The position numbers and the translations under genes are program-made. DNA of 53,064 nucleotides from an uncultured Paracoccaceae bacterium (lineage in GTDB: Bacteria > Pseudomonadota > Alphaproteobacteria > Rhodobacterales > Rhodobacteraceae), in contig CALICM010000082.1 of assembly GCA_938049225.1 (NCBI GenBank), forward strand, positions 1 through 53,064, read 5' to 3'. Position 1 is the first letter of the stretch. The number at the start of each line of letters is the position of its first letter. Positions 7,677-16,315 of the stretch are shown here, in pieces. The notes under the pieces are model-generated. The model searched no databases and was not told where the DNA came from. It saw only the letters and a program-made list of their open reading frames with translations.

Positions 7677-9305
7677 ATGAGCTTCGCACCGGTTCGGTTC
7701 GCCATTTACCTTGGCGTCGCATTTCTTGTTCTGGCCACGCTCAGCCTGCTGCCGGGCGTTTTCCACGTCACCGGCCACGAGATCGACCTGATCCAAGCCG
7801 TTGATATTGCGTATCGTATGTCGGACGGCCTGATCCCGCATGTGGACTTTATGACACCCCTTGGGGTCCTCGCTTTTCAGCCGATCGGCTGGTTTCTTGA
7901 GGCGGGGTATGGGCCGGGGCGCGCGTTTTTGCTGGCGAATGTGCTTGTGACGTTAACCTTGTTGCCCGCGATCTGGTGGGTCGGAATGAGTCGCCTTGAC
8001 GGCGGCGTACGTGTGGCCTTTGGCCTGGGCATGGTGGCCCTCGGGCTCTCGATGGTTTTCGGCGGCGCGAACCCGGCCATCATGGCCTCTATGTACTACA
8101 ATCGGTGGGCCTGGATCCCGGCGTTTTGTGTGATTTTGATGCTGCTATTGCCCGCGCGCCCGGGCTGGCGCAGCCCATTGGTGGACGGCGTTTTGATCGG
8201 CCTCGCAGGGGGGGCGCTGGTCTTGGTGAAGGTGACCTATGTGATCGCTCTTTTGCCCTTTGCGCTGCGGGCGATCATCTCTACAGGCCAGTGGCGCCTG
8301 TTCGGCTGGGCGGCGGCGACGGCGATTGCGCTGTTGGGCTGGGCGACGGTGAGCTATGGCGGTTTTGCCCTGTGGCCCGCCTATATCGGGGATCTAATGG
8401 CGGTTGCCTTTGAAAGTGACCGAACCAACCCTGGCACGCCGCTCAGTGATCTGGTGGCCAGCCCGGCCACCCTTAGCATGACGTTGGTCTTGCTGCTGGT
8501 CATCGTGTTCTGGCGGCGCGTGCGCATGAAAGGCGAAGGCATTGCGATGCTGCTGCTGGCGCCGGGTTTGGTTTATATCACCTTTCAAAACTGGGGGAAT
8601 GATCCCAAGTGGCTCTTTCTGATGGCGATTATCCTGCTCAGCTTGCTCCCCCCCGAAACGGCACGCCCGTTTTGGGGTGTGCCGCCGCGCGTGTTCTCTA
8701 AAGTCCTGGCGGTGGTCTGTCTGGTTCTCTACGCGCCCAGCATGATGAATATCGCGACGTCGCAGATCCGCCATTTCGGCAAGGATCACAGCAAGACGAC
8801 CTATCTTTTCCCAGGCGATCTGCGGTCCGACATTCGCGTCGATGTTCCACGAAATTTTGAGCCAAAGATGCAACTCCCCCTAGAGGGCATCGATTACCCT
8901 GCAGATTATGCGAAAGATGAGAACGAGTCGGAGGACGACAAACCGCTAACAGTGAATGGCGAGGAGATCCTGGATTGTTCTCTCAACCTTGGGTTCGTGG
9001 GATGGACCCGAACGGCGATAGAACAGCTTGGCGCCATCCCCGAGGCGGTTGGTCGCCATGTTTTGGTTGCGGACGTCTACGATCATCTTTGGTTGCTCGG
9101 CCCGTTTGCGCGTAACGACGGAATGGCACCTTGGTACTATGGCACCAGCGGCGGCTTTGATGAGGTGGAGTTCATCATGGTGCCGCTGTGCGCGGTGTCG
9201 CAGGGCGAACGGCGATCAAAGCTTGAGCGTATTCACGAAATGGGCTGGACGCTTGAGGAAGTTGCACGCACCGATCTGTTCATCCTGTACCGAAGGGCAG
9301 GCTGA
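7677..9305 (+). CDS. Polytopic membrane protein, GT-C-like glycosyltransferase candidate
   Basis: A 542-residue inner-membrane protein with about 10-12 predicted hydrophobic helices over the first 370 residues, then a soluble, probably periplasmic, C-terminal domain of about 170 residues. After the first helix comes an acidic loop Gly-His-Glu-Ile-Asp-Leu followed by an Ala-Tyr-Arg-Met-x-x-Gly-x-x-Pro-His-x-Asp-Phe-x-x-Pro-x-Gly pattern. This resembles the first-loop catalytic signature of GT-C polyprenyl-phosphate-sugar transferases such as the PMT/ArnT-like families. ATG 7677 is chosen because AGGAAAA precedes it; a GTG at 7620 is less likely. The 3' end overlaps the convergent prepilin peptidase gene by 26 bases. 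The position beside the Tad locus, with DPA-type genes on the other side, makes a pilin or glycan arabinosyltransferase plausible but unproven. Confidence 0.55.
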   Translation: MSFAPVRFAIYLGVAFLVLATLSLLPGVFHVTGHEIDLIQAVDIAYRMSDGLIPHVDFMTPLGVLAFQPIGWFLEAGYGPGRAFLLANVLVTLTLLPAIWWVGMSRLDGGVRVAFGLGMVALGLSMVFGGANPAIMASMYYNRWAWIPAFCVILMLLLPARPGWRSPLVDGVLIGLAGGALVLVKVTYVIALLPFALRAIISTGQWRLFGWAAATAIALLGWATVSYGGFALWPAYIGDLMAVAFESDRTNPGTPLSDLVASPATLSMTLVLLLVIVFWRRVRMKGEGIAMLLLAPGLVYITFQNWGNDPKWLFLMAIILLSLLPPETARPFWGVPPRVFSKVLAVVCLVLYAPSMMNIATSQIRHFGKDHSKTTYLFPGDLRSDIRVDVPRNFEPKMQLPLEGIDYPADYAKDENESEDDKPLTVNGEEILDCSLNLGFVGWTRTAIEQLGAIPEAVGRHVLVADVYDHLWLLGPFARNDGMAPWYYGTSGGFDEVEFIMVPLCAVSQGERRSKLERIHEMGWTLEEVARTDLFILYRRAG

Positions 9306-9786
9306 ACGCCTTGATTGCCAGGTAGAAACTCAATCCCCCGGCCAGACCCAGCCCCATAGGGAAGTTGCGGCCTTTTTCCCACGATACCCACTCAGGCGTT
9401 GCGCGGCGCAGGGGGGGCAGGGCCCGGCCCACCCGGTGAACGATCACGGCGGCCAGCAGGCAGACCGACAGGGTGAACATAAAGGCCACCAATTCGCTGG
9501 GCTCGATAAAGGGGATGAGCGCCGCGATGAACTTCGCATCCCCCCCGCCCATTGCGCGCGCCGCGTTGAGTACGATGCCGATGACCAAGGCGATCACTGC
9601 GATCCCGATGCGCAGGCCGTAATCCCCCAGGGGCAACAAAACCAAACCTGAGATCAGAAACACCCCAAACACCGCCATGTTGACGGTGTTCGAGATTTTC
9701 ATAAAGCGCAGGTCGGTCCAGGCGATCCAAAGGCAAAATGGCAAGGTGAGAAAGAAAAAGGCCAGCTCGGGCATCACCACATGCAC
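9280..9786 (-). CDS. cpaA: Flp prepilin peptidase (A24A, CpaA/TadV)
   Basis: A 168-residue polytopic membrane aspartic peptidase that cleaves the Flp prepilin leader and TadE/F pseudopilins. The two catalytic aspartates are Asp25 (Ala-Trp-Thr-Asp-Leu-Arg) and Asp83 in the Gly-Gly-Gly-Asp-Ala-Lys motif. Four to six hydrophobic helices are visible. It is the short TadV type without the N-methylase domain. The start is most likely GTG 9786, because AGGAGG lies exactly seven bases upstream; ATG 9774 is the alternative. It is the last gene of the cpaE-to-cpaA operon and converges on the GT-C-like gene. Confidence 0.92.
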   Translation of the reverse strand: MHVVMPELAFFFLTLPFCLWIAWTDLRFMKISNTVNMAVFGVFLISGLVLLPLGDYGLRIGIAVIALVIGIVLNAARAMGGGDAKFIAALIPFIEPSELVAFMFTLSVCLLAAVIVHRVGRALPPLRRATPEWVSWEKGRNFPMGLGLAGGLSFYLAIKAFSLPFGTG

Positions 9787-9814
9787 TTGCTGGCCTCCTT
9801 TAACGCGTGTCGGC

Positions 9815-10681
9815 TCAGCGGATCACGGTCTTATTCAATGCATCCAGCTTGGCGCTTGCCTCGGCATAGAACCGCGGATGTGTCTCGACCGCTTCCTCCA
9901 GCAAACCGCGCCCGATCTCGACATCGCCGTTTCGGATCGCCTGCAGGGCGACATTGTGCAGCAGCTGCGCCTGCTCGACCTTGGTCATTGGCACGATGGG
10001 CAAGTCATAGACTTTCCGGGTCGCCCGGCTGATCGCCAAGTTGTTCTTGGCTGAGAAGAGTGTGCTGTCAAAACTGATGGCGCGCGTGAACATCTCCTCG
10101 GCCGCCTTGCGATCGCCGCGGGCTGCTTTGGAGATGCCCCAGTTGTTAAAGATCGCGGCAGGTCGGGTGGTTAGCCCGCGCGCTTGGTCATAATAGGCAT
10201 CCGACTTCTGCCAGTTTTTCTCAAAGTCCGAGATCATCGCCTCGAGCCGGTAGCGATGATAGGTCTCGACCGTTGGTGGGATGGCGTTCAACTGGGCTTT
10301 GCCCAACTCCCAATCACCGGTTTGGATAAGGGCTTCGCTGAAACGCAGCCGGTCGCCGTTGGTCAACTCGCCGGATGACTCGATGGTGCGATACGCCAGC
10401 ACGGCTTCCTCGAGCCGCCCGGCACGCATCAATGACTCGGCAAACCCTTGTTTGAAGTCCAAACGATCAGGCTCTTTCACCAGGGACGCTTGGAAATAGA
10501 CCACCGCCTGATCGGGATCGGCGAAGTCCAACAGGATGTCGTTCAGATTGTTTTCGTCAATGACGTTAAGACTGTCGAGGCTCTGGATCTCCTCGCGGGC
10601 CTTGTCGTGGTCTTCGCATCCCGCGACAGCCAGCGCTGTCAGCAGGACCGCCGCGACGCGACGGGTGCTCCTCGGGGTCAT
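9815..10681 (-). CDS. TPR lipoprotein of the Tad locus
   Basis: A 288-residue protein with an N-terminal lipoprotein signal (lipobox Leu-Ala-Val-Ala-Gly-Cys around residues 17-22) and tetratricopeptide-like helical repeats through the rest, including Asn-Asn-Trp-Gly-Ile and Asn-Asn-Leu-Ala-Ile repeat cores. In Tad systems one or more TPR lipoproteins (TadD and paralogues) assist localisation of the outer-membrane secretin, a role similar to PilF pilotins. It lies between the peptidase gene and a second TPR lipoprotein gene, with 27-28 bases between genes. Which of the two is the true TadD cannot be decided by eye. Confidence 0.8.
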   Translation of the reverse strand: MTPRSTRRVAAVLLTALAVAGCEDHDKAREEIQSLDSLNVIDENNLNDILLDFADPDQAVVYFQASLVKEPDRLDFKQGFAESLMRAGRLEEAVLAYRTIESSGELTNGDRLRFSEALIQTGDWELGKAQLNAIPPTVETYHRYRLEAMISDFEKNWQKSDAYYDQARGLTTRPAAIFNNWGISKAARGDRKAAEEMFTRAISFDSTLFSAKNNLAISRATRKVYDLPIVPMTKVEQAQLLHNVALQAIRNGDVEIGRGLLEEAVETHPRFYAEASAKLDALNKTVIR

Positions 10682-10708
10682 GGGCCTGTACCTTCTGCTC
10701 GGTGCTTT

Positions 10709-11287
10709 TTAATTCCCTAACAGAAGATAACGCCCATTGCCCCGTCTGACCAAGCGAAAATCAGCGTCAGGTGGCGCTTCGGATACAACATTATTCAGTT
10801 TTGCGTCCAACAGTTGCAAATTCGAACGGATTTCCTCCGAGGCGCCGTTGTCCAGCGCAAAAGCAACGCGAAATGCCTCGCGGGCTTCGCCCAGGTTTCC
10901 ACGGGCGTGTAGCACAATGCCAAGGTTGTTCCAGGCTGGGACAAAGGTCTCGTCCTCGTCCAGGGCCCGGCGCAGGATCTTCTCGGCCTGGCCCAATCGC
11001 CCTAGGCGAAGGTTCGCCGATCCGATGGCGCTGAGGACGTCGGTGTTCAGGCCTTGATTGAGGCCCGCTGCGTAATAAGCGTCCAAAGCCAACTCGTACT
11101 CGCCCGCCTCCATCAAACGGTGGCCAATGATCAGACCGTCCTCGCCCTTTGCCAACGCACCGCGGATTTGCAAGCGCCCGGCGTCTTCCAGCTTGATCGC
11201 TTCGGTTTTGGGGGCGCATCCGAAAATCAATGTCAGGCCAAGCACAAGCAGGACCTGACGTTGAACGAGGCGCCTGACATCAGGCAT
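10709..11287 (-). CDS. tadD: TPR lipoprotein TadD-like
   Basis: A 192-residue protein with a lipoprotein signal (Leu-Ile-Phe-Gly-Cys near residue 24) and three or four TPR units, with a clear Ala-Trp-Asn-Asn-Leu-Gly-Ile core. It is shorter than classic TadD. As a TPR lipoprotein directly after tadC it occupies the usual TadD place, and it should sit on the inner leaflet of the outer membrane to help the secretin assemble. ATG 11287 is the only sensible start. It is followed by a second TPR lipoprotein gene, so the pair may have arisen by duplication or may split the TadD role. Confidence 0.78.
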   Translation of the reverse strand: MPDVRRLVQRQVLLVLGLTLIFGCAPKTEAIKLEDAGRLQIRGALAKGEDGLIIGHRLMEAGEYELALDAYYAAGLNQGLNTDVLSAIGSANLRLGRLGQAEKILRRALDEDETFVPAWNNLGIVLHARGNLGEAREAFRVAFALDNGASEEIRSNLQLLDAKLNNVVSEAPPDADFRLVRRGNGRYLLLGN

Positions 11288-11320
11288 TGGATTTGTTCCG
11301 TTCGGGGCTGCGCGCCTGGC

Positions 11321-12292
11321 TTAGAAGCCCAAGACCGAGCCAATTTCATAAAGCGAGGGCCCAATTAGGATAATCATCAGTGGCGGGACCGTAAACATCA
11401 TCGTACCCAGTGTCAGCTTGGTGGGCAATGTGTTCGCTTTCTCTTCCGCGCGCATGACGCGTTTGTCGCGCATCTCTGACGCATAGACCCGCAGCGCGTC
11501 CGAGATCGAGGTCCCGAAAGTCGCCGACTGTACAAGCACCGTCACAAAGGCCGAGATGTCCGAGACGCCGCAGCGCTCGCCCATATCGCGCAAAACTGTC
11601 ACACGGTCCTTACCGGCGCGCATCTCGTTTGCCACAATCTCGAACTCTTCCCCCAGGGCGGGGTAGGGCTTGGACACTTCGTTCGAAACACGCAAAATCG
11701 CCTGGTCCAGCGACTGACCGGCCTCGACACAGACCAACATCAAATCCAGTGCGTCTGGAAAGCCGTTTGTTACGTCTTCTTGCCGGACCTGCTTGCGGCG
11801 CTCCACCCAGTAGTCGGGCAGATAGTAACCGGCCACACCTGGCAGCAGTACGGTCAAAACGACGGTGGTCAGACTGGGTGTTTCGGACTGGAACAGGATC
11901 GCAAGGGTCCCGATTGCCAAAAAGGAGACGCCCAAGACAAAGCGGAACAGGTGATACGTGCTGACCGCGTTGCGGGTCCGATATCCCGCTTGGATCAGCT
12001 TCATCCGGGTCTGGGTGTATTCTTTCTCGTTTTGTGGCTCAAGGTACGGCTTGAACCGTTCAAGTTGCCGCCCGCCGCTGTCATAGCGCAGGCGCACAGG
12101 CGTGTCGTCTTCCTTGCGCGGGCCCATGACGCTGGAACCCTTTAGACGGTTCAAAGGGTCGGGTTTGGTGCGGAACAGGGCCGGCACGGTCACAGCGATC
12201 ATGCTCAGGCCGAAGAAAGCCAACAGGTAGAGCGGCCCCAGGGGCCCCAGCGCGGCAATCAGAAAGTCCCACCCTTGCGTAAAGATTTCCAT
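11321..12292 (-). CDS. tadC: Tad pilus inner-membrane platform protein TadC
   Basis: A 323-residue T2SSF-domain membrane protein. A hydrophobic N-terminal helix, a pair of helices around residues 110-160, a cytoplasmic F domain with Gly-Glu-Glu-Phe-Glu and Met-Arg-Ala-Gly motifs near residue 210, and a C-terminal helix with Thr-Met-Met-Phe-Thr-Val-Pro-Pro give the TadC signature. TadB and TadC together form the platform that couples the CpaF ATPase to pilin insertion and extraction. The gene follows tadB by 16 bases in the operon order seen across Tad loci. Confidence 0.94.
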   Translation of the reverse strand: MEIFTQGWDFLIAALGPLGPLYLLAFFGLSMIAVTVPALFRTKPDPLNRLKGSSVMGPRKEDDTPVRLRYDSGGRQLERFKPYLEPQNEKEYTQTRMKLIQAGYRTRNAVSTYHLFRFVLGVSFLAIGTLAILFQSETPSLTTVVLTVLLPGVAGYYLPDYWVERRKQVRQEDVTNGFPDALDLMLVCVEAGQSLDQAILRVSNEVSKPYPALGEEFEIVANEMRAGKDRVTVLRDMGERCGVSDISAFVTVLVQSATFGTSISDALRVYASEMRDKRVMRAEEKANTLPTKLTLGTMMFTVPPLMIILIGPSLYEIGSVLGF

Positions 12293-12308
12293 CGTCCGTC
12301 AGCCCCTT

Positions 12309-13271
12309 TCAGACCTTGATATTCACCATTGCGCGCATGAACAGCACGTTAATGAATAGCATAATGGCAACAACAATCGCTGCCGGTACAAACACAGTCG
12401 TATCTTTCACATCGTCGTAGTAATCCGGCTGAACCAGCTGAATCAACACCAGTGCACCCAACGGAAACACCGACAGGAACCAGCCGGACCAGCGTGCCTC
12501 GGCGGTGATTGCCTTGACCCGGCGAAACAGCTTAAAGCGCGCGCGGATCACTTGTGCCAGACCCGCCAAGATCTCGGCCAGGTTACCCCCTGATTGGGTT
12601 TGAATGGCAACGGCAACTGATAGGAACTTCACGTCCTGAATGTCGATCCGGTTGGCCATCTTGTCCAGACTTTCGGTCACATCCATACCGTAAGTGCTTT
12701 CGTCGACGATAATACCGAACTCGGTGCCCAGTGGATCGGGCATCTCCTGCGCCACGATATTAATGGCCGAGCTGAACGGGTGGCCGACCCGCAAGCTGCG
12801 TACAACCAATTCCACCGCGTCGGGCAACTGCTCTTCAAACAGCGCCAGGCGCTTTTTGGCTTTGTTGTTCAGCCATAAATATACCGCGCCGTAGCCCATC
12901 AAAACCGACAGGCCCAGTCGGATCACCAATCCGGCGCCGGTGAAAAAGGTCAGGCCCAAAAAGCCCATGATCCCGATCACCACCATCACGATCAACAAGC
13001 CAGTGGGCGAAAACGCAATATTGGCTTGTGCGGCTTTGGCCGACAGTGGCGCCAGCAGCGGCAGGCCTTGGCTTTCGGTGTGTTGCTCACGCTCTTTGCG
13101 TAGCGTGTTCAGCACATCCTCGGGCGACTCGCCTTTTTCCAGAAGCTCTAATCGTCGGTTGACCTTGCTCTCCAGCCGCACCGATTTGCCGAAAACCAGC
13201 AGGTAGATGCCTTCGATCATGAAGAAAACGCCGACAAAAATGGCGGCGTAAATCAGCGGCTCGATACTCAT
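12309..13271 (-). CDS. tadB: Tad pilus inner-membrane platform protein TadB
   Basis: A 320-residue T2SSF-domain protein. An N-terminal helix is followed by a charged cytoplasmic stretch, a helix pair near residues 90-130, the F domain (residues 140-270) with a Gly-Gly-Asn-Leu-Ala-Glu motif near the end that is typical of TadB, and two C-terminal helices. It pairs with TadC to form the inner-membrane platform. It lies 33 bases after the cpaF stop and 16 bases before tadC, so all are in one operon. Confidence 0.94.
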   Translation of the reverse strand: MSIEPLIYAAIFVGVFFMIEGIYLLVFGKSVRLESKVNRRLELLEKGESPEDVLNTLRKEREQHTESQGLPLLAPLSAKAAQANIAFSPTGLLIVMVVIGIMGFLGLTFFTGAGLVIRLGLSVLMGYGAVYLWLNNKAKKRLALFEEQLPDAVELVVRSLRVGHPFSSAINIVAQEMPDPLGTEFGIIVDESTYGMDVTESLDKMANRIDIQDVKFLSVAVAIQTQSGGNLAEILAGLAQVIRARFKLFRRVKAITAEARWSGWFLSVFPLGALVLIQLVQPDYYDDVKDTTVFVPAAIVVAIMLFINVLFMRAMVNIKV

Positions 13272-13304
13272 GCAAGACCCTCCAAGGGTGAGAGGTTGAT
13301 CATA

Positions 13305-14729
13305 TTACTCGGTCGCGGCGTAAATTGAAGTTGGCAAATCATAGCCCCACTGACGGAACCGCTCGGCGTAATACGAGCGCAGGCCGGTGGCCGTGTAGTG
13401 CCCCATGATCTTGCCGTCTGTGTCCATGCCCTTGCGATGGAACTTGAACAACTCCTGCATCGAGATGATGTCGCCCTCCATGCCGGTCACTTCCGTGATC
13501 GAGACCATGCGGCGCGAGCCATCTTGCAAGCGGCTGACCTGAACGATCAGGTTCACAGCCGAGGCGATCTGCGCCCGGCTTGCCTTGATCGGCATGTCGA
13601 CGCCCGACATTGCGATCATGTTCTCCAGACGGCTGACCGCGTCGCGTGCGCTGTTGGCGTGGATTGTAGTCATCGAGCCGTCGTGACCGGTGTTCATCGC
13701 CTGCAGCATGTCGATGACCTCGTTACCGCGCGTCTCTCCGACGATAATCCGGTCCGGGCGCATCCGCAGGGCGTTACGCAGCAGATCACGCTGGGTGACC
13801 TCGCCGCGGCCTTCGACGTTGGGGGGGCGGCTTTCCATTCGGCCGACATGGATCTGTTGCAGCTGAAGTTCGGCCGTATCCTCGATCGTCACGATCCGCT
13901 CGTTGTCGTCGATAAAGCCTGAAAGCGCGTTCAGGTTGGTGGTCTTCCCCGAACCCGTCCCGCCCGAGACGATGATGTTCAGGCGGGTGGCCACCGCCGC
14001 TTGCAGATAGGCCGCCATCTCCTCTGTAAAGGCGCCATATTCGATCAACTCGTCAACCGAGAGCTTGTCTTTAGAGAATTTACGTATCGACACCAGCGCG
14101 CCGTCGACCGCACATGGCGGGACCATCGCGTTAAAGCGCGAGCCATCTGCCAAGCGCGCATCGACGTAAGGGTGACTTTCATCCACCCGGCGTCCAACAG
14201 CCGAGACGATCTTGTCGATCACCCGCAGCAGGTGGCGATCGTCCTTGAAGCGTACTGGGGTCAGTTCCAGTTTACCCAAGCGTTCGACAAAGACCTGCAT
14301 GGGCCCGTTGACCAAAATATCGTTGACGGTTTCGTCCTTTAAAAGAACTTCAAGTGGGCCCAGGCCCGTGATCTCGTCGAACAGGTCTTGGTTCAGTTGT
14401 TCGGTTTCGGTTGCATTCAGGACGACGCCGTTTTCGCGCAGCCCCTCGCGCGTTATCGCGCTGATCTCGCGCCGCAAATCCTGCTCTGTCGCACGTTCCA
14501 ACGCGCCCAGGTTCAGCGTCTCAAGCAGGCGTTTGTGCAGTTCCATCCGCACATCGAGCAGCTTCTCCTGACGTTTCGCGTCGCGGCTGATCTCGGCGAT
14601 CTCGGCCGAGGAAACCGAGCGGCGCTCGCGCTCTTGTCGTTGCTTGGCCTTAAGCGCTTTCTCTTGGGCATCAGCCTCAAGTTTTGGCGGGTTCGGGGCA
14701 TCTTGAATGCGCTGATATTTCCGGAACAT
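13305..14729 (-). CDS. cpaF: Tad pilus secretion ATPase CpaF/TadA
   Basis: A 474-residue T2SSE-family hexameric ATPase that powers Flp pilus extension and probably retraction. A charged, likely coiled-coil N-terminus of about 65 residues precedes the N domain. Walker A is Gly-Gly-Thr-Gly-Ser-Gly-Lys-Thr-Thr at residues 256-264 (Lys262). The Asp-box (Thr-Ile-Glu-Asp-Thr-Ala-Glu-Leu) lies near residue 282, Walker B (Arg-Ile-Ile-Val-Gly-Glu-Thr-Arg-Gly) near residue 330, and the His-box (Thr-Gly-His-Asp-Gly-Ser) near residue 349. All catalytic elements are intact. The gene lies 18 bases after cpaE. Confidence 0.96.
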   Translation of the reverse strand: MFRKYQRIQDAPNPPKLEADAQEKALKAKQRQERERRSVSSAEIAEISRDAKRQEKLLDVRMELHKRLLETLNLGALERATEQDLRREISAITREGLRENGVVLNATETEQLNQDLFDEITGLGPLEVLLKDETVNDILVNGPMQVFVERLGKLELTPVRFKDDRHLLRVIDKIVSAVGRRVDESHPYVDARLADGSRFNAMVPPCAVDGALVSIRKFSKDKLSVDELIEYGAFTEEMAAYLQAAVATRLNIIVSGGTGSGKTTNLNALSGFIDDNERIVTIEDTAELQLQQIHVGRMESRPPNVEGRGEVTQRDLLRNALRMRPDRIIVGETRGNEVIDMLQAMNTGHDGSMTTIHANSARDAVSRLENMIAMSGVDMPIKASRAQIASAVNLIVQVSRLQDGSRRMVSITEVTGMEGDIISMQELFKFHRKGMDTDGKIMGHYTATGLRSYYAERFRQWGYDLPTSIYAATE

Positions 14730-14747
14730 GGGCTAACCTTCCAAATC

Positions 14748-15974
14748 TTATTGCGCGACGGCTGCTTTCTCGGCGACCACGGCATCAAAGATTGTTTGCG
14801 AAATACTCTTGAACTCGCGGCGTAGCGGGTTCTTTGGGGCGCTTTCTGCCAACGGCGAGCCCTCGTCACAGGCCGAGGCAACCGACTTGCCGCCGTCGGG
14901 CAGCATGATGTTGATCTCGACACCAAGGCTCTCGGCCAGTCGCTTTGCCCTGGCCTTGCCGTTCAGATCTGTGAAGCCAGGGGCGCGGTTCAGCGCGAAC
15001 TGCACCTTGTCGTAAGGCAGATCCTCGCTTTTCAGCGCGCGCAGGAACCGCAAGCAGTTTTGGGCCGAGCGCATGTCGACCTCCATCACCGCGAAGAAGG
15101 TTTCCGACATTTTCAGGACCTGGTCGAACCAATGCACCAGCGCCTGAGGCATGTCGATGACCACGAAGTCATAGGATGCTTGCGCGATCTCGATCATCTT
15201 GGCGATGTCTTCGGGCGCGATAATGTCCAACGGCAGCGCGTCCATCGGGGCGGTCAGAACCGCAAGGCGGGTTTTGTAGGAGGTCAGGGCCTGGCTCATC
15301 GTGTGGTGATCCATCGCGGTGGGGTCCGAGATCAGCTCGTAAATCGCCTCGCGCCGCGGCAGATCCAGGTAGGTCGATACCGATCCGAACTGGAAATTGA
15401 AGTCCAATAGGCACACGCGTTTGTCGGTCTTTTTGGTCAGCAGCGCCAATTCCCAAGCCATATTGACCGCAAAGGTGCTAGCCCCAACGCCACCAGCCAC
15501 GGCGTAAACTGGGATCACAATGCCGTTCCGCTTGCGATCATTGCCTGTTTTGTTCTCGGCCGTAGGTTCGCGATAGGTCGCGCGCATCTTTGTGATTGCG
15601 CTGTTCAGGGCGCCGTCAGGCAGCGGGTAGGGGGCAAAATCATCCGCGCCCACGCGCAGCAGCTGGTGCAGAGCCGTGGGCGAGACATCTTTGGCGACCA
15701 AAAGGACCTTTAGCCCATGATCACGGGCCGTCTGAACCACTTTCACGGCCGAAGGTAGATCAACTTCGTCCTCTGCCGATACGGCGACGATTGCAATCTC
15801 AAGATCAGTTCCAACCCCGCCCTTGATCGCGGCCTCGCTGCTTTTTAGCGCCATGGGCGCCCAGCGGCCCGATAATTCGCGGTTCAGATCATCGACCAAT
15901 GCCGGAAACTCGTCGATATTTCTCGCAATTGCAAAAACCTCAACTTCGTCCGCTTTGACTTTTAGTAGTCCCAT
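14748..15974 (-). CDS. cpaE: Tad pilus localisation protein CpaE/TadZ
   Basis: A 408-residue protein with a receiver-like N-terminal domain (about 1-130) and a MinD/ParA-like C-terminal domain. CpaE/TadZ places the Tad machine at the cell pole. The P-loop reads Gly-Gly-Val-Gly-Ala-Ser-Thr at residues 161-167 and is preceded by Ala rather than the signature Lys, and the second Lys is replaced by Ala, so nucleotide hydrolysis may be weak. Such atypical P-loops are known in TadZ proteins. The Asp-Phe-Asn-Phe-Gln-Phe-Gly segment and the Val-Ile-Asp-Met-Pro Walker B are recognisable. It is the first gene of the second Tad transcription unit and has a long leader with palindromes. Confidence 0.92.
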   Translation of the reverse strand: MGLLKVKADEVEVFAIARNIDEFPALVDDLNRELSGRWAPMALKSSEAAIKGGVGTDLEIAIVAVSAEDEVDLPSAVKVVQTARDHGLKVLLVAKDVSPTALHQLLRVGADDFAPYPLPDGALNSAITKMRATYREPTAENKTGNDRKRNGIVIPVYAVAGGVGASTFAVNMAWELALLTKKTDKRVCLLDFNFQFGSVSTYLDLPRREAIYELISDPTAMDHHTMSQALTSYKTRLAVLTAPMDALPLDIIAPEDIAKMIEIAQASYDFVVIDMPQALVHWFDQVLKMSETFFAVMEVDMRSAQNCLRFLRALKSEDLPYDKVQFALNRAPGFTDLNGKARAKRLAESLGVEINIMLPDGGKSVASACDEGSPLAESAPKNPLRREFKSISQTIFDAVVAEKAAVAQ

Positions 15975-16256
15975 GCCGTTACCTCTGTTCCCGCCGGGGC
16001 ATGGCAGTTTCGCCCCGTCTGTAGCCGCTGGTCCGCGTGCCGCGCTTTGGGCTTACACCGCCCGTAAACACCATTCTAACCCATTCAACTTCGACGATAC
16101 ACTGTCTTAGCCGTTCAAGTACTAACAAACATTGATTTTTCTATATAAAAAATGGCGAAAGTGAGACCCTTCTGCGGTCTCCTGTCGGCTTTTGCCCCAG
16201 TGTTTAACAGCGCTGTTACTGCCTGCACGCGGGAGGTTGCAACCCCTTGAACACAT
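15975..16256 (-). promoter_or_regulatory. Leader and promoter region of the cpaE-cpaA operon
   Basis: A gene-free, relatively AT-rich stretch between the OmpA-gene terminator and the cpaE start. It holds a perfect 14-base palindrome (TAACAGCGCTGTTA, 16205-16218) and an interrupted inverted repeat (GAGACC, seven bases, GGTCTC, 16163-16181). An AT-rich TATATA run lies at 16141-16147. No clear -35/-10 pair stands out. Because a terminator precedes it, cpaE must be transcribed from here, so one of the palindromes could be an operator. Confidence 0.45.
16205..16218. repeat. Perfect 14-base palindrome upstream of cpaE
   Basis: The sequence TAACAGCGCTGTTA is its own reverse complement. It lies about 230 bases upstream of the cpaE start and just downstream of the ompA-like gene terminator. 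A dimeric helix-turn-helix regulator could bind it, but no regulator gene is nearby. Confidence 0.5.
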
Positions 16257-16284
16257 AAAAAAACCGCCGACACTGGGCCGGCGG
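16257..16284 (-). terminator. Intrinsic terminator after the OmpA-like gene
   Basis: Read on the minus strand, a 6-base GC stem (CCGCCG / CGGCGG, forward positions 16279-16284 and 16264-16269) is followed directly by seven T (forward A run 16257-16263). It lies 32 bases beyond the stop codon of the OmpA-like gene. It separates the pilin-secretin unit from the cpaE-cpaA unit. Confidence 0.82.
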
Positions 16285-16315
16285 AGTCAGGTGGTTTTGA
16301 TGTTCTTTTGGGGTG

